Below, piece after piece: positions 13,933-25,143 of a DNA stretch of 64,000 bases (the stretch's first letter is position 1; every line of letters begins with the position of its first letter). The notes beneath the pieces are model-generated. The model searched no databases. It saw only the letters and a program-made list of their open reading frames with translations, and was not told where the DNA came from. Both the position numbers and the translations under genes were made by a program. Source of the stretch: Paramacrobiotus metropolitanus (Eukaryota; Tardigrada; Eutardigrada; Parachela; Macrobiotidae). The stretch is taken from positions 930,001 through 994,000 of the forward strand of contig NW_026570225.1 in the NCBI RefSeq assembly GCF_019649055.1, in the 5' to 3' direction.

Positions 13933-16900
13933 ATGCTAAACATCCGCAGCCAATGTGTCCTGAAGTTGGTGCTTTCGCCATCGTCCCCTTCGGTAATATG
14001 CAAAGCACCGAAACCGCTTCTGCGCAAACGGAACTACGCGAGTTTAACTGACACATTGTTATGCCGTACACGATCAACTTTTGGACCACTCTCCCAGAAA
14101 CCGATTCAAGGAGCTGCCACAACTAATACGTGTCAGCGCACTGCAAATTCGTCTGTGCCAAAAAGTGCACAGCACATCGAAGTGGGCAAGAAATCTCTAC
14201 TGATACAGTGGAATAGCGGCGATGTGTCGCAAGAACGGGGAACATGGTCAGAATGTAGGTCTGCAGACTCTGCACTGGAATAACTTCTGCACAACAACAT
14301 TATTATATTGTGCCATTGTGCCATTTTATTGTGCCATTGTGCCTGGTACTTTATGAAAACATTCTGGCCGTTTTGTACGTCCATTGACTGTCACCTCTTT
14401 TTAGTGGACGCCCAGTGGTTACGCTTTCAGTGCATGTGTGATACGTGCCGTCAGCCATCGTCCAATCAGCGTATGCTAGACTGTGCGGATATTCCCGAAG
14501 ATATCTCCATATGCAAGGCAACAATTGTGGACGGTAGGTACACGGGTGCTGGATTGTGTAGCATACCGCACGATTGCCAATCACAAGCAAAATCAACCAA
14601 TAGTTTTCACTTTATTGTACGTATTTTGAGAGCGGTGCTGTGACTTTGTTTGTACAGGTAACCGACTGAGTGTCCGCTGGGCGGAAGACGCTCACGACGG
14701 ATGGATTGGTCTGGATTGGCTGTATGATGCCGTGCATTACCGGGAACTGCCTATTACGCCGTTTCAGGTACTTATACTCACATCCAGCAACATGCCAAAT
14801 ACGACCAGCATAAGTTTACCGTTTAAAGGCTGTTTAGTGTTTACACTAGTGTTTCGTTGGACTGGTTTACAGCAAAATCAAAAGTTGCCCAGGATAGACG
14901 ATCACCGTTTGCTCATCGGCAGTCGCACCGATAAAACCCATGCAACGCTTGCGAAACTTCAGTTCTACAACCATCTGTTGTTGGACGGTTTTTGCATCGT
15001 CAGCGGGCTTCCAACAACCGAGGGAACTGTGAAATCATTTGTCGAAGACGTTTTCGCTCTGCCTGTGCAAAAAACGATTTATGGCGAGGTATAATTAGAG
15101 ATGGGCAAACTAAATCTAACTAAACTAAACTAAACTAAAACTCGGTTAAAAGTTTTAGTTGCTAAAACTGACTTGGTTAAAACTTTTAGTCAACTAAACG
15201 CTGGCGACTAAATTTGTTAGCGGTTAACCACGAGTTGGTTAAAATTTTTAACCGGTTAACCAAAGTTAACCGAGACTGAAGTTAAATTTTTCGGTTTTCC
15301 AATCAAGTGTAATTTACTGCGTCCAAGCTATTGTCATTTGTAAAAATATATTGCTCTTTTCGCCGTACGCCTATGGTTGCCGAGCTTAAACTTTACAGAA
15401 CACGTAGACAAACAGTCATTTAATTGCGGCTCACTCAGACACTGGAATAATATAGCCGTAAATCAAGATGCATTACACACCTCCTGGTACTGCTGCAGTC
15501 GTCCGCCCGTAGTTTCGCTATTTGATCATACTTGAGGCGATTATTAGAGCATTACTGAGTACAGGGAAGGAGTGTAATGCACGAATGAATTTATTTTGTA
15601 TATTTGGGCTTGGTCTGCTAGGGCCCTAACCAAACAATTTTGGTTAACCGATTAACCGTGGAAATTTAGTAACTAAAATCAACTTGACTAAAATATTTAG
15701 TCACTAAAAAGCTTCTTACTAAATTTTTTAGTTACCAAAGTTTGCTAAACTAATTTTTTTAGTTTTGGTCAGGTTAACCGAAGTTAACCGTTAATTAGTC
15801 GACTAATTTTAGTTTGCCCATCTCTAGGTATAATGTGACTCTGGGATTTGTCGCATCCTGTTCGCAGTGACCTTTTGCTGATTTTTGCAGATTTTCGATG
15901 TTTTATCCACACCAAATCCGATAAACGTCGCGTACAGCAATGCAGAATTGAAACCCCATATTGATCTCGTTTATTACGAATCGCCTCCAGGATTGCAGCT
16001 GCTGCACTGCTTAAGGTCGGTCTGTGTGGTTCGATAAACTGTGTCTCCTTCTGTAACGCATCGGAATCGGTTGCTGGTGCAAGGTTTGATGAAACGGTCG
16101 AAGGGGGAGAAAGTACGCTGGTGGATGGGATATTTGCGGCGGAAGAAATGATCAGGCGGTATCCACAGGAAGCCGAAATCCTTATCAACACGCCGGCAAC
16201 ATTCGAAAAAATCCATTTCAACCGAGATTTACCTGTGTGGATGCGGTATTCCCGTCCCCACATAGCAGTGGATGCGAACAAAAAGGTACACAGAAATTTA
16301 CTGATTGCAAATGCTTTGTGTTGTGTCAGTGAAAATAATTGATAATCATGCAGATTTCGTGTACAGTGCTAGAGTTAATTCAGATCGTTGCAACCTTTTA
16401 GGAGTTCCGTGGTGATTAGGCATAACCATTCTACTTTGTAACTTTGTTCCATGCAGTTGGTTTAATAGCTCGTGCTTTTAGGTTACAAGTGTCTTCTGGG
16501 CACCTCAGTTCGAGGGACCGCTAAGGGCAACGCAAGTAAATTTCCGTAATCCCTAAAGGGACAAATAATTTTTATACAACGGTACGAAAAATATCATGTT
16601 TCGTGTAGGACGTAATATCCAAGTACTACAGTGCCTATCGGAAATTCGCGCGACTTATCCATGATCCTTCTGTGAAAATTCAGTTCCGGCTACAACCTGG
16701 TGAAGTGCTTGTATTTAATAACAGACGAATGCTGCATGGGAGAAATGCGTTTACTACGAGCTCCGGTCTTCGCCATTTCCAAGTAAGGAAAAATACTGCT
16801 ATTTTAAAGAACTGTTTTGCAGTGAATCAACGCAGAAATAAAAAATTGACAACATAATGTAAAAGACCTACATGTCCGACGGCTTTTCTTATTTTACAAG

Positions 16901-17008
16901 GGATGCTACGTCCACATCGATGAATTCAAATCTCAAGCGCAAGTTTCACTGAAAAAAGCCGGAAAATCCATCAGTGTGCCTCATGTAGCTAATCAAAGCT
17001 GCTTCTGA
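13933..17008 (+). CDS. gamma-butyrobetaine dioxygenase-like Fe(II)/2-oxoglutarate oxygenase
   Basis: 2-oxoglutarate-dependent hydroxylase of the BBOX/TMLHE family, acting in carnitine synthesis if the assignment is right. Exons: 13933-14254, 14405-14533, 14658-14767, 14873-15088, 15891-16015, 16084-16285, 16482-16535, 16609-16782, 16901-17008; together 479 residues in one frame. The N-terminal DUF971-like zinc module shows QWLRFQCMCDTC with further Cys and Trp (GLDWLYDAVHYRE). The oxygenase core has the iron-binding HxD in PHIDLVYYESPPG, then GGESTLVDG, PGEVLVFNNRRMLHGR, and a region near the exon 8/9 junction (GLRHFQ/GCYVHIDEF) that should hold the distal iron ligand. YESPPGLQLLHC resembles BBOX more than TMLHE. 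The first 45 residues are Arg/Lys/Ser/Leu-rich and almost free of acidic residues, as in a mitochondrial presequence. The first exon is the least certain. Confidence 0.82.
15088..15834. mobile_element. non-autonomous hAT element (MITE) with 8-bp target duplication
   Basis: The element itself is 15096-15826 (731 bp). Termini are inverted copies of TAGAGATGGGCAAACTAAA, and the flanks are the direct repeat GGTATAAT at 15088-15095 and 15827-15834. An 8-bp duplication and a TAGAGATGGGC-type end are characteristic of hAT transposons. The interior has no transposase frame. Both ends are rich in repeated AACTAAA and GGTTAACC motifs, and the middle is unique. It sits entirely inside intron 4 of the dioxygenase gene. 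The left target copy includes the last base of the exon and the intron's GT donor. Confidence 0.9.
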
Positions 17009-17065
17009 TCAGCAGATGCACAAAAAATGTGATGAAACGAACCGACAGGAACTCCGTTCTTGGAA

Positions 17066-20000
17066 TCAGCTCGGTTCAATTTCTCCTAAATAAATCTGTT
17101 TGTCGCTGGAAACTGAGAGAACTGAAAAGAGAAAAAACATTTGCTGCTGAAGTTCATCATGTGGGTCGGTTATTTTATTGCTGTCACGCATTACACAGGT
17201 TCCGTACTTATTGGTTCGTTCGGATGGAACTGCACATCGTTCACTGATCCATTGTGTCCCGGCAATTTGTAGAGAATCTTGCGAGTTTGTGTTTCCCAGA
17301 TGTAAACAAACCGATCACCCGACCCACATGCGACTCTTTTCCCGTCTTTCGACCACGCACATTTTAATAAGTTCTTTTCAAAATTATGTTGATGTCCGGT
17401 GAACAGCCCCGCGCAGCGCTGAGGAGGAGCATAAGGTCGAATGTCCCATATTCTCGCTACAATAAGGCGGTCAAAAATAATCGGTACGAATACTGGAATA
17501 TTTTGTACAGAAGACAGAAAATAAGTTCTTGGAACAATATATGATTACTGTATATCCAATGTGTGTGCATATTCTGACAAAAGATCAGAGGGACGAGTTC
17601 GTACCCGTGTTGTCCATTGAGTTGGAAAGGACAAAGTTGCCGGTTGGATCCAAAGCCAACCCTGTGATGGTATCGGTGTGCCCCGGAATACTGAAGTGCA
17701 TGCTATCGCTTTTCAAATCCCAAACCTAGAACACAAGCGGCATATGAATTGAAACAGACTTTCCACACATCGTAGATCAGAGTTTATGGTATACGAGAGA
17801 ACAATTTTCGCGATTATATTGCCGACCAAGACAATGCAGAGCAACAATTTCAAAACTGATTGTAAAAATCACTATACGGGCACCTGTCGTGATCGACTCC
17901 CAAACCTAATTTCTTACCCGAATCTCTGTATCGATGCCACCGGTGATAACGGCATCTGAATTTTCATTGAAACAACAAGCCAAAAGAGGATATTTGGAAT
18001 CGAATGAGCGCACAAACGCCCGGCTTCGGGGATCCCATACTTTCACCGTTCCATCATCGCTGGCGCTGCATATCAATTCTGGTCCTTTCCGACTGGAATG
18101 GCAGCTGTTGACGAACATTTGGTGGCCTTTAAAACGCTTTAAACGCGCGCCTGTCTCGAAATCAAATATTCCAACTGTTTTGTCCGTCGCAGCCGTGAAA
18201 ATTTTTCTAGAAACCACCAAGGCACAAACCATTAGAACCATATCGCCAAAACACAGTCGATATTATAGAATTAAAATCCGATCAATACATTAATTACTAT
18301 GCACCATTGTTGTTAGGATTGGAAATATTATATTAATGTATTACGTGTGCGTAATCAGTAGCTGATCTATGAGTGTACAATCTTCATAGCTGATCAGTGA
18401 GTGTAACGTCCACTCAGTACACCTATCCCTAATGATGATCAGACTTCTGGGAGAAGTGCTGACTAATGTATGACTGTTATGTTACCAACTGTGGTATATA
18501 AGCGAGTGTTGTACAGAACATCTATGAACACCTTGTGGACATCACTGAATGAACAACTGCGGATGTATCTGAGTTGGTTCGTTAGTACAGTTAGTACGGT
18601 AGTCAGTTATCACCTTCCTAGAGACCACTATTTAATTTTCAAGAATTGTAACTCGATCGACACAGCAATGAGTATTCCGTTGCTGAATACGGAAATAAAA
18701 GTTAAACGCACCAGATTATCTCCTCGCATCAAAATAAAAAATCCAACACCGGTTCCGTTTATAAACGCTAGAAAATACTCGTTTAACAGTAACGCAATTC
18801 ACTAAAGTTGGTAACCGTCAACGGCACTTTTAATTCTGCATTGGTTGCATGTTGCAATTACGCAGATACCGATCCAGAAGGACATGATTTGTACGGAAAG
18901 AAACCCAAAACCATGATTCAAACACGAGCTAGAGCGTTACCCATTAGGCCATTACTGTTATGCTCTTCCTGATGTAGTCGAACAACGCAAAACGGAAAAT
19001 TTTAAAAAATGGTCATGGAGCATAAAATCGATTTAAATGAGGACCACGAGCCTAGTGCTGATTAAAGAATAAATGATAAAATCATAAAGTTTTTAATAAT
19101 TATCTTTACGGTTAGTTCCTTACTTTCCATCAGCCGAAAACTGGAGATCCATAATCGCCCCACTGTGAGCGGGAAGCACCGCATAATTTTCACATTCACC
19201 GTGAACATTCCAAAGATCTGCAACACATGCACAATATTACAAAACTCCGCACCGACCACACTTTCTCATTTAGTATGCGGAGATATATACATTCACATAC
19301 AAATTTGCCGATCAAAGCCAGCGGACGCTAGTGCACTTCCATCGGGATGAAATTTCGCAGTGAATATTTCGCCACCATGTCCCGCTAACAGCATAATGGG
19401 AGCTTCCAGAGTGGAGGTTCGAGGAATACCCTGTTAACACATTCAGTGCGTCAAGATCAGAGGTACGCCACTTACTGTATGCCAGGAGGCGCTTTTGAAA
19501 AGCAGTTTGTGGAATTACCAAAACAGCTGCGCATTTGGCAACCCCTGCAGGTTTGGTGTTTTTTCGATTTGTTCAAATTCATACAATCCGTGCGTACCAT
19601 AGCTTAAAAAATGCAGAAAAAAAAGTTAAGTTTGAAAACGAAAAGTCTATAAGCAAAAAGTTTTGAAAGAAACGTTTGATTTGCGATTTAAGAGAATTTC
19701 GTTCAGCATGGAGGTCTACGAGGCGGTTTGCCATAGACCGCTATGCTGAACGAAATTCTCTTAAATCGCAAATCAAACGTTTCTTTCAAAACTTTTTGCT
19801 TATAGACTTTTCGTTTTCAAACTTAACTTTTTTTTCTGCATTTTTTAAGCTATGGTACGCACGGATTGTATGAATTTGAACAAATCGAAAAAACACCAAA
19901 CCTGCAGGGGTTGCCCAATGCGCAGCTGGTTTGGTAATTCCACAAACTGCTTTTCAAAAGCGCCTCCTGGCATACAGTAAGTGGCGTACATCAGAGCAGT

Positions 20001-20161
20001 CCACCGCAAATGTAACTGAAAAGTGAGATGCTGGCACTTACAGATAAGACCAGTTCGCCGCCACCTGCTCCGCCTGTGGACGGAACCAGCTCATTTCGAG
20101 CACGCTTCGCCAAGGGAACCATGGCGTCGCTTTCACCCATGCGCTTCGCAACTTGCGCCAT
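17066..20161 (-). CDS. SNRNP40: U5 snRNP 40 kDa WD40 protein
   Basis: WD40 beta-propeller of the U5 snRNP and spliceosome core. Exons (transcription order): 20161-20042, 19430-19301, 19217-19124, 18206-17918, 17725-17605, 17456-17208, 17121-17066; 352 residues, close to the usual ~357. A short basic N-terminus (VPLAKRARNEL) precedes seven WD repeats: TLEAPIMLLAGHGGEIFTAK, LWNVHGECENYAVLPAHSG, FTAATDKTVGIFDFETG, SASDDGTVKVWDPRS, ITGGIDTEIRVWDLK, SNSMDNTARIWDIRPYAPPQRC, CGSGDRFVYIWE. It ends SSDKQIYLGEIEPS. The match runs through all repeats, so identity is firm. Intron 1 is almost filled by a 527-bp hairpin element, and intron 3 is 917 bp with nothing recognisable. Its stop lies only 57 bp from the stop of the dioxygenase gene on the opposite strand. 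Confidence 0.96.
19456..19996. mobile_element. 527-bp foldback element with 7-bp target duplication
   Basis: The element 19463-19989 is almost one hairpin. Arms 19463-19718 and 19734-19989 (256 bp each) are inverted copies with only about four mismatches that I could find, around a 15-nt loop. Outer ends read GTACGCCACTTACTG and its complement. The direct repeat ATCAGAG flanks it at 19456-19462 and 19990-19996. It has no coding capacity. It occupies most of the 611-bp first intron of SNRNP40. The duplication length (7 bp) does not point clearly to one superfamily. Confidence 0.88.
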
Positions 20162-20698
20162 ATTTCAAGCTGACAACGACAACCACTCAATCAAACTTTG
20201 TCAATCCACTACGAATTTCCCGAGCCAATTCCAAAAAAGAAGAACACAGCCCGATGAGCAGCCTTCGATCTTCACTACAACCAGTAAAATGCTATCCGTT
20301 ATTTCAACTAAGTTTATACAGCAACTGCAAGGAATATTTCTTTACTAAAAACAGTCCCAAACCAAACGAAAGATCCGCGGCACGGACTGACAAGAAAGTT
20401 GAAGAAACAGCGAAGTGTAAACGGGAAACGGAAAACATGACTTCGAAAGTAATTGCCGATTCAAAGGGTGTCTCATGGCGACTGACAAGTCCGCTGCTGT
20501 TATTAATAGTGTAAGACTGTAAGTAATTTCAGTACTGTAATTTTGCATTAATAATGATTAATTGAAAACAATTTGAAATACTTACCTATAACCTATTCAT
20601 GAATATAAATCTTTTACAGCAAACTGGTCCAATTACGGATCATGATCTATTTTTTTAAAGTATAGAGTTGTGTTGAGGCTGCTGAAAAAATTGAGGAG
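20162..20698. promoter_or_regulatory. shared upstream region of SNRNP40 and DDX51
   Basis: The two start codons (20161, minus; 20699, plus) face away from each other over about 540 bp, so both promoters must lie here. The DDX51 side contains a possible 5' exon ending at a strong GTAAGT donor at 20519. No TATA box or known motif stands out. Confidence 0.5.
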
Positions 20699-22764
20699 AT
20701 GGAAACTATGAGTATGGAACATGCCACAACGAAGAACCAAAGACGAAAAGCCAGAAAAAAGTTAAAACGGGAGAATCACGGTGCAGAAGAACTTATTCCT
20801 GCCGAAAAATCAGCCAGCAACGCTCCCATTCCTTCAGACGGTACAGCAGTCGTTCCGATAAAAAAGAAGAAGCGAATACGTGGGCGTTCAAGGCGTGCGA
20901 ACGGCAACGCCAAGAAGCCCAGGCTGGCCGCAGCCAGTGAAGAGGACGGCGAAGAGCCGAGCGATGCCGCGCCGAAACAGGCCGCCACTGTACAGTCGGA
21001 TTTTACCATCATTGGTGCTCAAACCCCCGCGAAGAAGGCCAAACTTCCCCCGTTCCTGCCGGCATGGTACAGCAGTCCTGTTCCCATTGCAGCGGGACTA
21101 ACAAGCTCCTTGGTTCCCCTGGAGGAGATTTCCGGTTTGAATCCGCACTTTATCGATGTACTGCGAGAACAAGGCATGATTAACTTTTTTCCCGTCCAGA
21201 GCGCTGTGATTCCGGAAATTCTGAGATATCAGACATTCCAGCGTTACTATGCGCGCCGGCCACGCGATCTGTGTGTGTGCGCTCCCACCGGAAGTGGGAA
21301 GACGCTGTCGTATGTGCTTCCCATTCTGCACGATTTGATTTCCCGTCATGATCATCGCATTCGCGCGCTGGTATTGCTGCCGGTGAAAGAATTGGCGATT
21401 CAGGTGGCGGATGTGTTTCGAACCTTTGCCAAAGGAACACGCGTGAAAATTGCTCTAGTATGCGGAAAGCAGTCATTTGAGCAGGAGGCGAAAGAGCTAT
21501 TTGTGCAGAATGATGACACGTTAAGTTTACCCGGAGGCTTGAGCAGTGAAATGAGTAGTGCTGTCACTGCTGTGGATGTTCTAATAGCTACTCCTGGTCG
21601 CTTGGTGGACCATTTGTACGAGACCAAAGGATTGGATATGCAAGCGCTGGAGTATTTGATTGTAGATGAAGCTGATAGGATGATCGAGGAATTCAAAAAT
21701 AATTGGTTCCGCTTGCTGGAGCGAGCAGTTTTTCGGTATGGTGACTTTTTGAACATAACAATAATGACGTGATTTATTGTTACAGCTTAAATAAGCAAGT
21801 CTTCTTACTTCGTTTATGTTTCGGTAATTTATAATTGCTTTTGTCTTGCTAGTGCTACTAAATTTGTTGACTGGATTTTGTCGCCGCTTAGTTTTTTATT
21901 TTAATATGGAATTTTTTCCGGATCTTGTAGTAATTTGTCGGCTTAATATATGTGTTTTTGTTTTGCAGGAACCCTGAAATCAGACCAGCGCTGCAATACA
22001 ATTGCCTCGCGGATCTGGAAACACCATCTCTTCCACTGCAAAAGCTCCTGTTTTCGGCCACTTTATCGTACGATCCGCAACGCTTTGAGACATTAAAACT
22101 TTATCGTCCTCAGCTCTTCTCCGTGGTGTCCGGCTACGTCGGCGATGATGTTTTGTTCCGTAATGACGCGGAGCTGGTCGGCGCCTATGTAACGCCGGAA
22201 GGATTAAACGAACTCTTCGTGCAGTGTGACCCACGTCTCAAACCACTTATTGTTCTCCATTTACTTCATAATCTTGCATGGAGACGCGTTCTTGTCTTCA
22301 CCAATTCCCTGGAAAGCACTCATCGTTTGTATCGTCTGATAAGCCTCTACAAAAGTCCCGTCAAGCTCAACGTTCAGGAAGTCTCATCGGAGGTGCTCCA
22401 GCGGAAACGACAAGCGACGCTGGAACGATTTGAGAAAGGCAATGTGGATGTGATTGTTGCATCGGATGCCATGGCGCGTGGCATTGATTTACCCAACGTG
22501 GATTACGTGATATTGTACGATGTGCCATTGCATGCTAAGACCTATATTCACCGCAGTGGTCGAACGGCGCGGGCCGGACGACATGGAACAACGCTAACGC
22601 TTCTAAAGCCCAATGAGAAGAAAGAATTCAATGGGTTAGTGAAGGCGCTGAAGAAAACGTTTCCGAAACAGCTGGATGTGAAAGCTGACGACATGTCTGC
22701 TTTGGAAGCAGGATACAAGAAGGCTCTGAAAGACCTGGAAGATGAATTAGAAATGAAAGTCTGA
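20699..22764 (+). CDS. DDX51: DEAD-box RNA helicase DDX51 (yeast Dbp6)
   Basis: ATP-dependent RNA helicase for large ribosomal subunit assembly in the nucleolus. Exons 20699-21735 and 21969-22764 join in phase 2 to give 610 residues. A Lys/Arg-rich N-terminus (KKKKRIRGRSRR, nucleolar-type) precedes the core. Motifs in order: Q-like FFPVQSAVIPE, I APTGSGKT, Ia LVLLPVKELA, Ib TPGRLVDH, II VDEADRM, III SAT (KLLFSATLS), IV VLVFTNSLES, V ASDAMARGIDLP, VI YIHRSGRTARAGR. LPVKELA and the inserted segment between Ia and Ib are typical of DDX51. The start may instead lie at 20475 in an upstream exon, reading MATDKSAAVINSVR and joining near 20663. An AATAAA is at 22785-22790. Confidence 0.95.
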
Positions 22765-22896
22765 CAGATATCATATTGTTATCAAATAAAATATACCATA
22801 ATGGATATTGTTTGATTGCTCGTATACCTGAACCGAATGTGTTGAAGGTGGAACGGTGTAACTGGGTAGAATAAAAACATCCGAATTTGTTCGTAA

Positions 22897-25143
22897 TTAC
22901 GCTTTACGAGGGATGTGTGCCGTTTTAATTGCCACTTTCTGTTCGGAAATTGTTTCATAAGACTTCTTGAGCTTCTCTATACTCAGAGTCTACAGTCATC
23001 AAATGTCAGTAATCAGCAGTGAGGCAGACGATCCCTTGCAAGGTTTTTACTTCTGACAAATGTTCACAGATGCAGCCACAGGATTACTTAATCGTAAGTT
23101 CAATAAGAGAATGCGCAAGCATAATACGAGCAGCAAGCATCAGGGCATATGAAACTTTTGTTTAACAAACTATTTCAAAACTTTAACTGCTAAACTTTCT
23201 AACATCATGAAATGCTGATCAGATCATCACAGAAAAGCCTATCACAAACTATCCAAATAACTGCAGAAGTGTGCTCGGCCGGCTTATGGAATAAAAGCAG
23301 AATCCACACAGTCATATGACTATGGCCACGGGGTGTTCATATTTCGTTTTCACTTCTCCTCATTTCTCCTTCATGGCGTTTCGCCAAGATATCATATTCC
23401 TGCGGAAAACATTTCATTCATAAAACTGTCAATTCACCGATCGTTCCCCGTATTAATACACGAGAAAGTAGAAAGTAACGACAAAACCACTCGAACTGTG
23501 TATAACAACGCAAGAATACCGCAGCATATCCAGTGTTACGAACTTAACGCCAGTTACCTTCTGGCATTGTTCCAAACTGCCGAAGACACGTCGGGACACA
23601 ATCTGATTACCTGGGCTGACCTCTGGTTGGATCATAGGTGCGCCGGTTGCCGATTGTGTCAATTCAGGAGTAACCCCAGTAACAAGTGCAACAGGCGTTT
23701 CCGTTACATTTTGCACAAATCCAGCAAGCCTCATTAAGTTCATCAACCGCAAATTGAAACCCTACAAATAAATTCACAATTCAGCCCAGATAACATTGTA
23801 TCAAACGGATACATTACCTTTTCGGTAAGGTCCCCTTCCAGCCGTTGAGTTTCAAAAATATCCCATTTTATTTGTAATTCATCGGATAGCATAGGATAGA
23901 TCAAAAGAGCGTCAGGAGAGCAAGCCTGGGGAAGTTTAAATACGGCATGGTATGCGCACTGGTGCGGTTCAGTTACATCCCATAATCCCGCGTCGTCGTT
24001 GCATGCGAACTCTACCTACAAGAAAAAGATTATTCAACATCACCCAAAACAATTCAAATGCATACTACTCAACATTGCGTCTCACCAAAATAATCGGACC
24101 GAAAAGCGAACGGTCTTCAAAATATTAGTGCTGTATCATAAGAATTACGAGAATCTTTCCCACAGAACTCAACTGTACGCACTTTTGCAGATCGCGGCTT
24201 ATTTCCGCACATTTCTCCGTTCTGCATATTCCAGCCGGCGAAATTCCCTTCTTCGATGATCCAGTCGTACCAAATGCTATTATGATAAGAGCGCAAAATA
24301 TAGCCCAGAATTTATAAAAAGATCGCAACGAAGATAGTGATAGACAGACCCAATGATCCTGGTCGCCCGCTTCCGTCCGACAGCGTATGATGTCTCTCTT
24401 TGAGTGATATTTTGAAACGGACAGATTTTGTATTCAAAACTGGAAAAACGCAAAATATATTAAAAAACAATTTTAAATTTTCTCGCGGACAAAACAAAAG
24501 GTTCAAAAGAATCTACCAATATATCGATCACACTCATCGCACTGATTTATTTAGATCTGTGATTTATGAAACTTAATATTTCCGAACTCATAATTGTCAT
24601 ATAGTATGCAATTTGAAAAAAACATGCACAGAGCCATACGTATTCTCCATAGAAGTATTTCTAGGGTTATGTAAACCGAAAACCGACTCTGTAGGAATAC
24701 TGAATACACCGCTGCAGTACACACTTGGATTTTTCCAAAGTGTAACATCGTCCGTCGTACAGGCGAAAATGATCTGGTCCAGTGAAAGCAGCTGGCATGA
24801 CCAGGCTGTCATTCGCTGAATCCAGCGCCGCTTCCGTTTCGTCATCAGCATCTTCCGTTTCGTCGTGCCTCGTTACTGCGCCATGTGCTAAGGAAACTGG
24901 ATCGGATATAATCCGCATTCTAATCACATCATTTCCTACAGATTTGGCTAAAAATAACCGAACGAGCGTCAATACTGTGGCGCTTCGAGGACACAACAAA
25001 TACGATATATTACTGAATATCCATTGTTTACCTGCCGCTGTTGATGACTCCGTGCTTCCATAGCAAAACTCCGCAACCGCAGTCCAGAGCAGAAAACCGA
25101 CAGCAAGGACACATGGACTGTTAACTGCACCGCTGCGCTTCAT
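22897..25143 (-). CDS. GNPTG: N-acetylglucosamine-1-phosphotransferase subunit gamma
   Basis: Gamma subunit of the Golgi enzyme that starts the mannose-6-phosphate tag on lysosomal hydrolases. Exons: 25143-25032, 24935-24725, 24439-24350, 24276-24183, 24015-23818, 23761-23558, 22989-22897; 333 residues, one frame. A signal peptide of about 29 residues with a hydrophobic core (VLAVGFLLWTAVAEFC) is followed by an acidic stretch. The MRH (mannose-6-phosphate receptor homology) domain follows: FRLYDGRCYTLEKS, YKICPFQNITQRE (conserved Cys and N-glycosylation site), GIWYDWIIEEGNFAGWNMQNGEMCGN, VEFACNDD. TEPHQCAYHAVFKLPQAC and LLIYPMLSDELQ are family signatures. A DMAP-binding-like helical tail carries SLEQCQK and ends IPRKA. 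The tail exon is the least certain part. It converges with DDX51, stops 132 bp apart. Confidence 0.9.

Noticed and set aside
18470-18805. 111-codon plus-strand frame inside SNRNP40 intron 3
   Set aside because: No domain or conserved motif, AT-rich composition, and it lies in an intron of a confidently modelled gene.
20023-20514. 163-codon plus-strand frame across the start of SNRNP40
   Set aside because: It is antisense to the SNRNP40 first exon, has no domain, and the region is better explained as divergent promoters plus a possible DDX51 5' exon.
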